Assembly: GCF_000024125.1 (NCBI RefSeq)
Contig: NC_013222.1
Location: 310,001 to 374,000, forward strand
Direction of reading: 5' to 3'
Length of the DNA stretch: 64,000 nt
Source of the DNA: Robiginitalea biformata HTCC2501
GTDB taxonomy: Bacteria; Bacteroidota; Bacteroidia; Flavobacteriales; Flavobacteriaceae
Notes under the pieces: model-generated
What the model saw: only the letters and a program-made list of their open reading frames with translations
Databases searched by the model: none
What the model was told of the DNA's origin: nothing
In this document: positions 52,293-61,634 of the stretch, piece after piece
Position numbering within the stretch: position 1 is the first letter of the stretch
How the letters are laid out: each line of letters starts with the position of its first letter
Translations under genes and position numbers: made by a program

Positions 52293-55200
52293 TTATTGAT
52301 TGAAATATTGTAATTCAAAAACTGATTTTAGATAGTTATCAAGAGTGTTCAGGGCCTCCATTTCAGTATTTATGGCATCCCGTATGATTTGCGTGAATGC
52401 GGCATAGTCTACAGCACCTTCTGTATAGGCAAGCAATGCTCCAATGCGCTGTTCCCCGGCAAGCGGTAGTGCTTTATCCCTATAAAATTGCCAGGAAGTT
52501 TTCCATTTCTGATGAGTTTGTACCGCTTGTCGATATTCGGATTGCAGTTGACGTTGGATAAAATTTGCCTGTTCTCTTGCAATTTCACTATCAATTTTGG
52601 CAGCTTTTGCCTCACTACGTAGCGTGCCGGAAAATAAGGGAAGTGATAGGCCTGCCTGATAGGTGTAAAAACCGTTTTCGCCACTCACCTGTTGCAACCC
52701 TCCTTGCAGGTTAAAATTTGGCAATAAATCCGTACGAGCAACTCGGTAATTGGCTTCGGCTTCGTCAATTCGCTTTTGTGAAAGTGCCAATTCCGGATGC
52801 TTAGCTAAATCCACATCGAGACTTACAGCCCCAATCTCACGTTCGTCAAGCTTTCCTGGAACTGTGTAATAGGTGTCCGAGACCAACCAAAGGTTGAGCT
52901 TTTGCAAGGCTATCAAATAATCACTTTCGGCCTGTTGCAATTTATTGCTGATTTGCAACGCTTGATTGATCGCAGATGCATATTCCAACCTGGAAATGGC
53001 CTCTACCTCAAAGTTGAGTTCGACAGCCTTTTCGAATAGTGCGTATATCGAATCCAGTTCACGATACAATTCATATTTCTGTCGTTGTTGGTATGCTTGT
53101 GACCACGCCTTTTTTGCTTCCTGTTCTACTTGCAAGCCAGTTAAGTCATGAGCGGTTTCTGCCAAAGCGATTCGCTGTTTCTGCAATCGCCTTTTCGCAC
53201 CGATTCCGAACAGATTGATACTCTGTTGCCCAATACCTACTATAGTATAAATTCCCTGACCATCACCTACCTCCTCACCTCCCGTAAATACTTGAGTCTT
53301 GCCAAGATCATATGCCGTCCCTTTAAGTGTGTTTTGTTTTTGGATTTCCAGCTGTTTTGTTTTCAGAAGCGGATAGTTTTCCCTGGCAATTTTACCAGCC
53401 TGTTCTATGGAGATAATTGGAAGTGAATCTTGTTCTTGTTGCGCTTTTGCAAATGTGGAAGTGAACAAAAGACCTGCCACGGCCATAGCAGAAACTAATT
53501 TTGAATTGAGTTTCCTCTCCCGTTCTGAACGATTCTCAACCCATTGATAAAAAATAGGAAGGATCAACAGCGTCAGAAGTGTTGAAGATATCAATCCGCC
53601 GATTACCACAGTTGCCAAGGGTCGTTGCACTTCAGCCCCTGCGGATCCTGAAATTGCCATCGGAAGAAAACCTAAAATGTCCGTGAACGCCGTGAGCATA
53701 ATAGGGCGTACTCTGCGTTTTGTTCCCTCGAGAATACGAACATTAAGGTCAGCAACACCTTCCTGTTTCAACTCGTTGAACCCACTGATCATTACCAATC
53801 CGTTGAGTACCGCTACGCCAAAAAGCACAATAAAGCCGACCCCTGCTGAAATACTAAAGGGCATATCCCTGAGCCATAGGGCGAAAACACCGCCTATGGT
53901 CGCCATCGGGATGGCCAGGTAAATCATCAAGGATTGTGGAAATGATTTTAGGGCAAAATAAATTAGGATAAAAATTAGTAATAACGCTACCGGAACTACG
54001 GTCTGCAATCGCTCACTTGCCCTTTCAAGATTTTCGAATGCACCACCATATCGAATAAAATAACCGGGAGGCAAATCAAGATTGGCATCCAGTTTATCCT
54101 TAATCTCATTGACCAATGATTCCACATCGCGGCCACGCACGTTTACACCCACGTAGGTCCTGCGGTTGGTATTGTCCCGGCTTATTTGCATCGGTCCCGG
54201 TATATATTCAATTGCGGCCAGTTCTTGAAGCGGGATCTGTGACCCATTCGGCAAACTGATGTACAATTTTCTTATGTCATTGATATCTGAACGGTTTTGC
54301 TCATGGAGCCTGACGACCAAATCAAAACGCTTTTCTCCTTCAAAAATGACCCCTGCGTATCCGCCAGCAAAAGCAGATTGCACCATCATATTAAGTTGGT
54401 CGATGCTAACTCCATACTGCGCTAACTTATCTCGATTGTATTTTATGGTCATCTGGGGCAATCCAGAAGTAGCTTCTGCCCGCATATCACCGATACCATC
54501 CGTTCCTGCAATGATTTGGGTAATCTCGTCCGCTTTTGAGGCTAGCACATCGATATCCTCACCGTAAATTTTGATGGCCACATCCTCACGGATACCCTCT
54601 AACAGTTCATTGAAGCGCATTTCGATCGGTTGAGTAAACTCATAATTTACACCCGGAATAATGCTTACCGCTTCTTTCATTTTGGCGATAAGCTCATCCT
54701 TAGATGCTGCGGACACCCATTCATCTCGTGGTTTAAGGATTACAAATACATCGGCAAAGTCCATGGGCATCGGGTCAGTGGGCACTTCGGCCACACCAAT
54801 GCGGCTCACAATCTTTTCCACTTCAGGAAATTCGGCCATGACAATACGCTCTACTTTGGTAGTGGTTTCAATAGTCTCGCTCAGCGAACTGCCTGGCTTT
54901 AGAATGGTGTGGAACGCAATATCCCCTTCGTCCAGTTGAGGTATAAACTCACCACCCATTCTGGAAAATACGAATGTGGCAACGGCAAATAGGGCAACGG
55001 CGATACCCACGACCCATTTTCCTTTCTTCAAAGCATTTACTAAAAGAGGTTCATACTTTCTTTGAACCCAAAGCACAAACCGATCGCCCCAAGTTTTCTT
55101 CTTCGTTTTAGGCGGTTTTAAAAATAGAGCTGACATCATGGGCACATAGGTTAGGCACAATACCATGGCTCCAATCATTGCGAAGATGAACGTTAGCGCC

Positions 55201-56630
55201 ATTGGCCGGAACATTTTTCCTTCGACTCCTTCCAATGCCAAAATGGGAAGGAAAACAATTAGGATTATCAACTGTCCGAAGAAAGCGGCATTCATCATCT
55301 TTTTGGATGCATTTGCGGCTATCTCATCACGGTCTGCCCTATTCAAGGCTTTCTTTTTAAGTAAATAACTACCCATAAGAAATACACTGGCTTCCACAAT
55401 GATTACCGCACCATCTACGATAATACCAAAGTCGATTGCCCCCAAACTCATCAGGTTTGCCCATACGTCGAAAACGTTCATCAAAATAAAGGCGAACAAA
55501 AGTGAAAGTGGAATGGTGGATGCTACAATCAAACCACCGCGCCAGTTACCCAAGAGAAACACCAATACAAAAATTACAATGAGTGCGCCTTCCAAAAGAT
55601 TGTTCCGTACCGTTCCCGTGGTTTCATTTATGAGTTTGCTTCTATCCAACAACGGTTCGATAATCACCCCTTCCGGTAGCGATTTCTGTATTTCGGCCAT
55701 CCGTTCCTTGACTCGGACAATGACCTCGTTTGAATTTGCTCCTTTTAGCATCATTACAAGCCCGCCTACGACCTCGCCTTCGCCATCCTGTGTCAAAGCT
55801 CCATAGCGAACGGCTGAACCAAAGCGTACTTCGGCAACGTCACTTACCGTAACAGGCACACCATTTTCATTTTTAATAACGATTTTTTTTATGTCGTCAA
55901 GACTCCGTACAAGACCTTCACCCCGAATAAAATTGGCCTGATGGTTTTTCTCGATGTAAGCACCCCCCGTGTTTTTATTATTCGATTCAAGCGCTTTGAA
56001 CACATCGGTTATGGTAAGCCCGATTGCTTTCAAATCATTCGGGTTAACAGCCACTTCATACTGTTTTATTTTCCCGCCAATGGCGTTGATTTCCACAACG
56101 CCCGGCACCATTGCCATTTGTCGCTGTACAATCCAATCCTGCATTGTGCGGAGGTCGGTCAGGGAATATTTATCCTGAAATTCAGATTCAACCTTTAAGG
56201 TATATTGATAGACTTCGCCTAAACCTGTAGTGATAGGCCCGATGGAAGGTTGGCCGAAGCCTTCTGGAATGGCTTCACGTACTTCGGTCAGTTTTTCAGA
56301 TACTAGCTGTCTGGGTAGGTAGGTTCCCATCTTGTCATCGAATACGATGGTAACTACCGAAAGTCCAAAACGGGAAATCGAACGGATTTCTTTGACACTG
56401 GGCAAATTGCTCATTGCCACCTCCACAGGATAGGTTACGAATTGTTCAATGTCTTCCGTTCCAAGATTGGGAGATTGGGTTATGACTTGTACCTGATTGT
56501 TAGTAATATCCGGCACGGCATCGATCGGCACCTGGGTCATACTGTAGGTGCCGGCACCAATCAGTGCAAGTGTAAGCAGACCAATAATGAATTTGTTATT
56601 GATTGAAAAATCAATGATTCTGTCGATCAT
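52293..56630 (-). CDS. czcA: CzcA-type RND pump fused to a TolC-family domain
   Basis: 1445 residues. The first about 1030 are a heavy-metal RND pump with 12 helices; helix 4 reads SLGAIDFGIIVDGAVIIVEA, the DFGxxxDG pattern of Zn/Co/Cd-type CzcA. After a linker that includes a hydrophobic stretch resembling a signal peptide (LVSAMAVAGLLFTSTFAKA), residues about 1065-1445 form a TolC-type protein with long helices. How an outer-membrane channel domain is released from an inner-membrane pump is unclear; proteolytic processing is possible. The adaptor gene follows immediately. Confidence 0.9.
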   Translation of the reverse strand: MIDRIIDFSINNKFIIGLLTLALIGAGTYSMTQVPIDAVPDITNNQVQVITQSPNLGTEDIEQFVTYPVEVAMSNLPSVKEIRSISRFGLSVVTIVFDDKMGTYLPRQLVSEKLTEVREAIPEGFGQPSIGPITTGLGEVYQYTLKVESEFQDKYSLTDLRTMQDWIVQRQMAMVPGVVEINAIGGKIKQYEVAVNPNDLKAIGLTITDVFKALESNNKNTGGAYIEKNHQANFIRGEGLVRSLDDIKKIVIKNENGVPVTVSDVAEVRFGSAVRYGALTQDGEGEVVGGLVMMLKGANSNEVIVRVKERMAEIQKSLPEGVIIEPLLDRSKLINETTGTVRNNLLEGALIVIFVLVFLLGNWRGGLIVASTIPLSLLFAFILMNVFDVWANLMSLGAIDFGIIVDGAVIIVEASVFLMGSYLLKKKALNRADRDEIAANASKKMMNAAFFGQLIILIVFLPILALEGVEGKMFRPMALTFIFAMIGAMVLCLTYVPMMSALFLKPPKTKKKTWGDRFVLWVQRKYEPLLVNALKKGKWVVGIAVALFAVATFVFSRMGGEFIPQLDEGDIAFHTILKPGSSLSETIETTTKVERIVMAEFPEVEKIVSRIGVAEVPTDPMPMDFADVFVILKPRDEWVSAASKDELIAKMKEAVSIIPGVNYEFTQPIEMRFNELLEGIREDVAIKIYGEDIDVLASKADEITQIIAGTDGIGDMRAEATSGLPQMTIKYNRDKLAQYGVSIDQLNMMVQSAFAGGYAGVIFEGEKRFDLVVRLHEQNRSDINDIRKLYISLPNGSQIPLQELAAIEYIPGPMQISRDNTNRRTYVGVNVRGRDVESLVNEIKDKLDANLDLPPGYFIRYGGAFENLERASERLQTVVPVALLLIFILIYFALKSFPQSLMIYLAIPMATIGGVFALWLRDMPFSISAGVGFIVLFGVAVLNGLVMISGFNELKQEGVADLNVRILEGTKRRVRPIMLTAFTDILGFLPMAISGSAGAEVQRPLATVVIGGLISSTLLTLLILPIFYQWVENRSERERKLNSKLVSAMAVAGLLFTSTFAKAQQEQDSLPIISIEQAGKIARENYPLLKTKQLEIQKQNTLKGTAYDLGKTQVFTGGEEVGDGQGIYTIVGIGQQSINLFGIGAKRRLQKQRIALAETAHDLTGLQVEQEAKKAWSQAYQQRQKYELYRELDSIYALFEKAVELNFEVEAISRLEYASAINQALQISNKLQQAESDYLIALQKLNLWLVSDTYYTVPGKLDEREIGAVSLDVDLAKHPELALSQKRIDEAEANYRVARTDLLPNFNLQGGLQQVSGENGFYTYQAGLSLPLFSGTLRSEAKAAKIDSEIAREQANFIQRQLQSEYRQAVQTHQKWKTSWQFYRDKALPLAGEQRIGALLAYTEGAVDYAAFTQIIRDAINTEMEALNTLDNYLKSVFELQYFNQ

Positions 56631-56747
56631 GGATTTAAGTGTTAATACAGTTATATATGGACTGTTGCTTTCGCGAAAACGAAAACAGCCTGGAATTTCC
56701 CGCTGAAAAATTTCAAAACAGGATGTAATTATCCTATGTAAACTGAA

Positions 56748-57056
56748 TTAACCTTTTGGAGGCTGGAATAATCGGATGGAAATCTCCTTGCCCATACGAT
56801 CAAAATGGGCGAAGTTATTTTGTGGTATTGTGAGTTGAAGAGGTTCGAAATGAGATACCCCAAAATTTACGGTATGAACGTGACAGCAATGGCACTGACA
56901 AAATGGGGAGCAAAGTTCGCAATCAAAATTGTGATTGTCTGATAGATCGATGGAAAGTGTAGTATGCTCCCCCTCTATTGCAACACTGGTATCGTTGCAA
57001 GGAAGAACATTAAGAGACAAAAAATAGACCGTTAAAAGGATAGCCGTCCACTTCAC
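56748..57056 (-). CDS. Small secreted Cys/His-rich protein (DUF6660-like)
   Basis: 102 residues from a GTG start (MKWTAILLTVYFLSLNVLPC, signal peptide). The centre is DCELCSPFCQCHCCHVHTVN, a cluster of Cys and His that should bind metal. Similar small proteins precede RND operons in flavobacteria. It is 117 bp upstream of the RND pump gene and probably shares its promoter. Confidence 0.8.
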   Translation of the reverse strand: MKWTAILLTVYFLSLNVLPCNDTSVAIEGEHTTLSIDLSDNHNFDCELCSPFCQCHCCHVHTVNFGVSHFEPLQLTIPQNNFAHFDRMGKEISIRLFQPPKG

Positions 57057-57149
57057 TTCGCAAAAATAACGAAAAGAACTTGCAACCGAATTGCAATGTT
57101 GGTTTACGGTTAAATGAACCCCAAATCCTTACCCCTAACTTTCGCGCAC

Positions 57150-57216
57150 GGTCCCTGTTTCGATTTTATAGCGTTCGGGTAGATAAGCGCTAGTAAAATC
57201 GAAATAGGGCGCGACC
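57150..57216. repeat. Large imperfect inverted repeat, oriT-like
   Basis: GGTCCCTGTTTCGATTTTAT at 57150-57169 with following AGCG pairs imperfectly with CGCTAGTAAAATCGAAATAG at 57188-57207 with following GGCGCGACC. The arms are about 24 bp and leave a loop of about 14 bases. It lies just downstream of the mobilization genes on the minus strand. Candidate transfer origin or recombination site, or a terminator without a T-run. Confidence 0.55.
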
Positions 57217-57230
57217 TGCTTTTTGCCAAT

Positions 57231-57557
57231 TTAAGTTTTAAGTAAAAAAACAATTGTTATTCCCCAGCCTAATAGATTTAAAAAACTCCAGGCCCAAAAC
57301 AGTTTTACCTGCCAACCCGGTATCGTTTGGGCTTTTTCAATTTTGTTATTTATCCCCAGCACTATTTTTTCTAGCTCAAAGTGACGCTTGCGCTGGATTT
57401 CATGGTACTCCCAGAGTATCTTATTCACCAAAGAAATGTCAGGCTCCAGCTTGTAGTCTTTCAAGCTTGCCTGAAGGGTTTCCAGTTTGTTCACGCTCTT
57501 TTCAAAACTGTGAATCTCCTCAGTGAGTAATTCCGCTATTTCATCCAGTTTTGCCAT
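57231..57557 (-). CDS. Mobilization-associated membrane protein (DUF6730-like)
   Basis: 108 residues: a coiled-coil region (about 1-80, IHSFEKSVNKLETLQASLKD) and a single C-terminal membrane helix (VKLFWAWSFLNLLGWGITIVFLL). Small proteins of this kind follow relaxase genes in Bacteroidota mobilizable elements; I believe they are named DUF6730. It lies 5 bp after the relaxase gene. Confidence 0.75.
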   Translation of the reverse strand: MAKLDEIAELLTEEIHSFEKSVNKLETLQASLKDYKLEPDISLVNKILWEYHEIQRKRHFELEKIVLGINNKIEKAQTIPGWQVKLFWAWSFLNLLGWGITIVFLLKT

Positions 57558-57562
57558 GTCCT

Positions 57563-58432
57563 TTACAATTCAATGCTGGCACTTCGCACTTTTTTCAGGG
57601 CCAGTTTCAGGGCTTTCTTTACTATCGTTGTTGCCAGGTTCGGGGAAAGGGATAGTGTCTTTCCCGATATCAGTATCGTCCTATCCTTTTTGATTCGTTG
57701 GACCTCCAGTGATCCTAAGTTCATCTGCTTAGCGATGTTTCCCGCAGAAAGCGATCGGTGGACAGCACTTCCCTTGAGGTCATGTCCTTTGTACTGAAAC
57801 CGAAAACCCTGTAATGCGCCTTGTTTATTAATGTAAGGCTCAATATGTACCTCTTTCTGCTGCATCTGGGCGATATAGGTGTCAAAGCTTCGAATACTCG
57901 ATTTGGCAAACACTTTATCGTGGATCGCCTTTATCTCAGAGCGGATTCCCTTTAGTTCCTCTAATTTGAGTTCCTGAATATCCCTAGCCGTGGATAGCCC
58001 CATGTCCCGTGCGACTTTTTCAGCCGCCAGCTGGCTCCGCTTTCCGATATAGTTGTCCTTGTACGCTTTCCCATGAAAGTCAATGCGATTTACATAAAGA
58101 TGTATATGGGTATGTTCCCGATTTCGATGGACAAAGGCAATGGCCTGACGGTCCTGTAATTGCATTGCTTCCATAAACCGCTTGGTGATTTCCTTTAGGT
58201 CTTCTGTATCCAACCCTTTCCCATCTTCAATGGTCGGGCTTAACACAAAACTCAGCGTGTTTTTCGTGCAGCGCTGATTCTGTTCTTGCACCAACCGGAA
58301 TTCTTCGGCAATTTCACTTGGGTTATCCCCGGACAAAAACTCCTTAAGGATCACCTCGAATTCCTTTTCCTGTTTCATGCCATAGGCTACAGAAGCCCGG
58401 GTATGCGCTATGGATTTTCCTTTCCCGATCAT
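57563..58432 (-). CDS. MobA/relaxase family protein
   Basis: 289 residues with the relaxase histidine triad, HRNREHTHIHLYVNRIDFHGKAY at about 103-125, and an N-terminal region MIGKGKSIAHTRASVAYGM with possible catalytic Tyr at about 17. It would nick oriT and lead single-stranded transfer during mobilization. It overlaps the MobC gene by 4 bp. Shorter than large conjugative relaxases, consistent with a mobilizable rather than self-transmissible island. Confidence 0.9.
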   Translation of the reverse strand: MIGKGKSIAHTRASVAYGMKQEKEFEVILKEFLSGDNPSEIAEEFRLVQEQNQRCTKNTLSFVLSPTIEDGKGLDTEDLKEITKRFMEAMQLQDRQAIAFVHRNREHTHIHLYVNRIDFHGKAYKDNYIGKRSQLAAEKVARDMGLSTARDIQELKLEELKGIRSEIKAIHDKVFAKSSIRSFDTYIAQMQQKEVHIEPYINKQGALQGFRFQYKGHDLKGSAVHRSLSAGNIAKQMNLGSLEVQRIKKDRTILISGKTLSLSPNLATTIVKKALKLALKKVRSASIEL

Positions 58433-58725
58433 TTTTTAAAACTCAGCAGGTGCATGCGGATCTCATCGGCTAGCTGTGATACTTCATCGGCCAATCCGGG
58501 ATTTCGCTGACGAAACATGTTCCCAATCCGTTTGAAGTTGTTCTCGTATTTGACCAACATCTTATAGGCTTCAATCTGCTCTTGCGTCAGTCGCTCAATA
58601 ATCTGATCCTCAAAGGCAGCTCTGCGGCAAAATTCACTTAAAGACAAGCCGCTCTTTCGAGCCTTAACTTTTAGATGCTTCTTCTCGTAAACCGTACACC
58701 GGAATTGAACGAATTCACGTTTCAA
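58429..58725 (-). CDS. MobC-like relaxosome accessory protein
   Basis: 98 residues from a TTG start (no in-frame ATG upstream). A ribbon-helix-helix-like N-terminus (MKREFVQFRCTVYEKKHLKVKARKSG) and helical C-terminus (LVKYENNFKRIGNMFRQRN) match MobC/BfmC proteins, which aid relaxase binding at oriT. It overlaps the relaxase gene. Confidence 0.87.
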   Translation of the reverse strand: MKREFVQFRCTVYEKKHLKVKARKSGLSLSEFCRRAAFEDQIIERLTQEQIEAYKMLVKYENNFKRIGNMFRQRNPGLADEVSQLADEIRMHLLSFKK

Positions 58726-58845
58726 GGCACCTTAATCTTTTGCGACCATGGGGAGCAAAAGCAAGATTTGTCATGACAATGACACATCTTGAAATTCTCA
58801 CCAAAGTGGAATTCGTTGAAAAGCATATTTGACTTCATCACAGCA

Positions 58846-59127
58846 TCATCGATTCCGAAAAGAATACCTTAAAGCTGCATCCTCAATCTCGAATTGAGCC
58901 TTTCTGTTATTTCGCAATAACCAGGAATTGAGTTTGGCCTTCTCAAAGAAAATGAGCTTACCGTTGGGCTTGCTGTGTGGAATAATACCTGAGGCAGTTA
59001 ATTTGTAGAGATAGCTTCGGGACATGCCGGTGTACAGACATGCCTCTTCAAATGTTAAAACTTCCTTGTGAAAAGACAATAGAAGTTCAATACGGTCCAG
59101 CCGTTCCAGGATCATTGAATTGTCCAT
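58846..59127 (-). CDS. Excisionase-like helix-turn-helix protein
   Basis: 93 residues with a MerR/excisionase-type HTH_17 (LTFEEACLYTGMSRSYLYKLTASGIIPHSKPNGKLIFFEKAKL). Such proteins act as directionality factors of integrative elements or as transcription factors for mobilization genes. It lies between MobC and the tRNA-Leu, where an element end is expected. No integrase gene is present beside it. Confidence 0.85.
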   Translation of the reverse strand: MDNSMILERLDRIELLLSFHKEVLTFEEACLYTGMSRSYLYKLTASGIIPHSKPNGKLIFFEKAKLNSWLLRNNRKAQFEIEDAALRYSFRNR

Positions 59128-59154
59128 TTAAATAGATTTTAAGGTTACTTTTAA

Positions 59155-59520
59155 ATGAACAAAAGCGCTTTTGTTTTTATTGAAGAATTCTTAAAAGAAG
59201 TTAGAAAATCGAGCCTCCGATCTGCCCCTCGCAATTCAAATTTTATCCACATCTTCTTTCGTTTGAAATCGGACAATCAAATGAAAACAATGGAAAACAA
59301 ACCCAATTACCAGAATTCAATTTCATTTAAAATGCATTGGATTCTGTCCGAAAAAAATGACCTAAAAATCAAAAGAATTGGAGTTATCAACAGGCTGTTT
59401 TCTCCATCTGGTAAAATGGACCCACTGCAGGCGGCAAAAATGGGTCGAAACACTTTAAAAGGGAGAATAAATGAAATGAAAAGTGTTAATACTATTTGTT
59501 TCGAAAAACAGAGAATCTGA
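59155..59520 (+). CDS. Uncertain small ORF near the island end
   Basis: A frame of 121 codons from ATG 59155, or 76 codons from a Met inside it near 59290. The later part (NDLKIKRIGVINRLFSPSGK) is basic but matches no family I know. It might be a small DNA-binding protein, an end fragment of an integrase, or a chance frame. Confidence 0.25.
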   Translation: MNKSAFVFIEEFLKEVRKSSLRSAPRNSNFIHIFFRLKSDNQMKTMENKPNYQNSISFKMHWILSEKNDLKIKRIGVINRLFSPSGKMDPLQAAKMGRNTLKGRINEMKSVNTICFEKQRI

Positions 59521-59542
59521 ATCAATTAGAATCAGCCAAAAC

Positions 59543-59561
59543 CGTCACTTATTCGTCACTT
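59543..59561. repeat. Direct repeat CGTCACTT, two copies
   Basis: CGTCACTT at 59543-59550 and 59554-59561 (11-bp period, one helical turn). Located between the mobilization genes and the tRNA end; fits an integrase or excisionase arm-binding site, which is unproven. Confidence 0.5.
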
Positions 59562-59574
59562 GAAAAATACAAAA

Positions 59575-59602
59575 CCCTGTAAATCAATACGTTTACAGGG
59601 TT
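59575..59602 (-). terminator. Terminator of the tRNA-Leu transcript
   Basis: Read on the minus strand, AACCCTGTAAA pairs with TTTACAGGGTT and is followed by TTGTATTTTT. This is an intrinsic terminator just 3' of the tRNA. In tRNA-integrated elements the tRNA 3' end, sometimes with this hairpin, forms part of the attachment site. Confidence 0.8.
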
Positions 59603-59608
59603 AGTCTG

Positions 59609-59690
59609 TACCTCGGGTGGGAATCGAACCCACACTCCCGAAAGAACCGGATTTTGAATCCGGCGCGTCTACCAATTCCGCCACCGAGGC
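59609..59690 (-). tRNA. tRNA-Leu (anticodon CAA)
   Basis: Acceptor arms GCCTCGG and CCGAGGT, D-loop GGAATTGGTAGACGC, anticodon stem-loop CCGGATTCAAAATCCGG with CAA at positions 34-36, a long variable arm and TTCGATTC T-loop: class II tRNA-Leu reading UUG. No CCA is encoded. Its 3' end points to the AT-rich island, the usual integration target of mobile elements. GC content rises sharply on its other side. Confidence 0.95.
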
Positions 59691-59834
59691 AATTTGCGGT
59701 TTGCAAAACTAAAAAAATTATTCTTCCGGCAACTGAAATTATGGCGGATTTATGCTTTTGCGACTCAGATAATTGTGTAAATTTGCACCTCCTTTCGAAC
59801 GAGGGAGTTAGCGAGATCACCTAAAGTTGCTGTA

Positions 59835-60776
59835 ATGTCCTATACGGTACCGGAACCCAAGTTGTTTGCCTGCACGCAGAGCCAGGCCCTGGGTAAAGAA
59901 ATTGCAAAGGCCTATGGGGCAGACCTGGGCAAGGTTATTTTTTCCCGCTACAGCGACGGCGAATTCCAGCCTTCCTTCGAGGAATCCATCCGGGGGGCGC
60001 GGATTTTCATCATCGGCTCCACCCATCCGGGTCCGGAACACCTCATGGAGATGCTCCTGATGCTCGACGCTGCCAAACGCGCCAGCGCCCGGCATATTAC
60101 CGCGGTGATGCCCTACTTTGGCTGGGCCCGCCAGGACCGCAAGGACAAACCCCGCGTACCCATTGCCGCCAAACTGGTGGCCAAGATGCTGGAAACGGCC
60201 GGGGCCACGCGGATTATTACCATGGACCTGCACGCCGACCAGATCCAGGGCTTTTTCGAAAAGCCGGTAGACCACCTGTTTGCCTCCACCCTCTTCCTTC
60301 CGTATCTGCGGAAGCTGAAACTGGACAACCTGACGATTGCTTCTCCGGACATGGGGGGTTCCAAAAGGGCCTACGCCTACTCCAAGGCGCTGGAAAGCGA
60401 CGTGGTGATCTGCTACAAGCAGCGGGCCAAGGCGAATGTGATCTCGCATATGGAACTGATCGGGGATGTGGCCGACAAAAACGTCGTCCTTGTGGACGAT
60501 ATGGTGGATACGGCCGGCACGCTTACAAAAGCGGCCGACCTGATGATGGAGCGCGGGGCAAAAAGCGTCCGGGCCATTACCACGCACGGGTTGCTGTCCG
60601 GTAGCGCGTACGAGCGGATCGAAAATTCACGGCTGGAAGAACTGATTATCACGGATTCCATCCCGCCGCGCCAGGAAAGCCCCAAGGTAAAGGTGCTCAG
60701 TTGTGCGGAACTCTTTGCGGATGTGATGCACCGGGTGCACCACAATACCTCCATCGCATCCAAATTTTTAATGTAG
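59835..60776 (+). CDS. prs: Housekeeping ribose-phosphate pyrophosphokinase
   Basis: 313 residues, standard bacterial PRPP synthetase: FSRYSDGEFQPSFEESIRG, MPYFGWARQDRKDKPRVP, TMDLHADQIQGFF, and VLVDDMVDTAGTLTKAADL. It makes PRPP from ribose 5-phosphate and ATP. It is the first GC-rich gene after the tRNA, so it belongs to the chromosome core. Followed 21 bp later by L25. Confidence 0.95.
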   Translation: MSYTVPEPKLFACTQSQALGKEIAKAYGADLGKVIFSRYSDGEFQPSFEESIRGARIFIIGSTHPGPEHLMEMLLMLDAAKRASARHITAVMPYFGWARQDRKDKPRVPIAAKLVAKMLETAGATRIITMDLHADQIQGFFEKPVDHLFASTLFLPYLRKLKLDNLTIASPDMGGSKRAYAYSKALESDVVICYKQRAKANVISHMELIGDVADKNVVLVDDMVDTAGTLTKAADLMMERGAKSVRAITTHGLLSGSAYERIENSRLEELIITDSIPPRQESPKVKVLSCAELFADVMHRVHHNTSIASKFLM

Positions 60777-60797
60777 CATATTAATTCAATCTATATA

Positions 60798-61463
60798 ATG
60801 AAGTCAATTACAATTCAAGGATCAGAAAGAGAAAGCGTGGGCAAGAAGGCTAGTAAGGCCCTACGTAATGCTGGAAAGGTCCCTTGCGTGGTATACGGAG
60901 GGGAAGAACCATTACACTTTGCAGCGGATGAAATTTCGTTTAAAGACCTCGTGTACACCCCCAATGCCCATACCGTGGTAATTGAGTTCGAGGATGGCCG
61001 GAAGATCGATGCCGTATTACAGGACATCCAATTCCACCCGGTAACCGACAACATCCTGCACGTGGATTTCTACCAGTTGTTCCCGGACAAGGAAGTGACG
61101 ATGAAAATCCCGGTACGCCTGCTGGGGAATTCCCCGGGGGTTCGCAACGGTGGACGCCTGCTCTTCCGCAAGCGGAAACTCGTTATCCGGGCGCTGCCGA
61201 AGAACCTGCCCGATTTCTTCAACGTGGATATTTCCAACCTGAAGATCGGCGACCTGGTAGCTGTTGATACCCTGAAAAGCGATGAATTTACCATCCTCCA
61301 CCCGGATACGACCGTAGTGGTGCAGGTGAAAACGCAACGGAAGGCTATCGTCATTGAAACCGACGAGGAAGACGAAGAAGGACTGGAAGGCGAAGAGGCC
61401 GCAGCAGCGGAAGGCGCCGAAGGAGAAGCCTCCGAAGAACCGGCCGCAGAGGCCCAGGAATAA
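60798..61463 (+). CDS. rplY: 50S ribosomal protein L25/general stress protein Ctc
   Basis: 221 residues: L25 N-terminal domain ([20 protein letters not shown]...[27 protein letters not shown]) and the CTC-type C-terminal domain, with an acidic Glu/Ala-rich tail ([20 protein letters not shown]). Binds 5S rRNA. The order prs-rplY-pth is very common in bacteria, confirming core genome. Confidence 0.95.
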   Translation: MKSITIQGSERESVGKKASKALRNAGKVPCVVYGGEEPLHFAADEISFKDLVYTPNAHTVVIEFEDGRKIDAVLQDIQFHPVTDNILHVDFYQLFPDKEVTMKIPVRLLGNSPGVRNGGRLLFRKRKLVIRALPKNLPDFFNVDISNLKIGDLVAVDTLKSDEFTILHPDTTVVVQVKTQRKAIVIETDEEDEEGLEGEEAAAAEGAEGEASEEPAAEAQE

Positions 61464-61634
61464 ACCGGACGCTCCCTGTCAAAGCCGGGAGCCCCGCATC
61501 ATGGAAAGCATCCTTTCCGCCCCCCGGGTCGGTATGGGTGCTTTTCGTATTTTCGGCCTAAAACCAACAGGGTGCTACATCGGTTATTTCCGGGCCTGTT
61601 CAGGCCAGACATCAAGCTAAACGAAACAGACCCC

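Noticed and set aside
59817-60587. Minus-strand frame of 256 codons opposite prs
   Set aside because: GC-rich antisense frame; the plus-strand PRPP synthetase is unmistakable.
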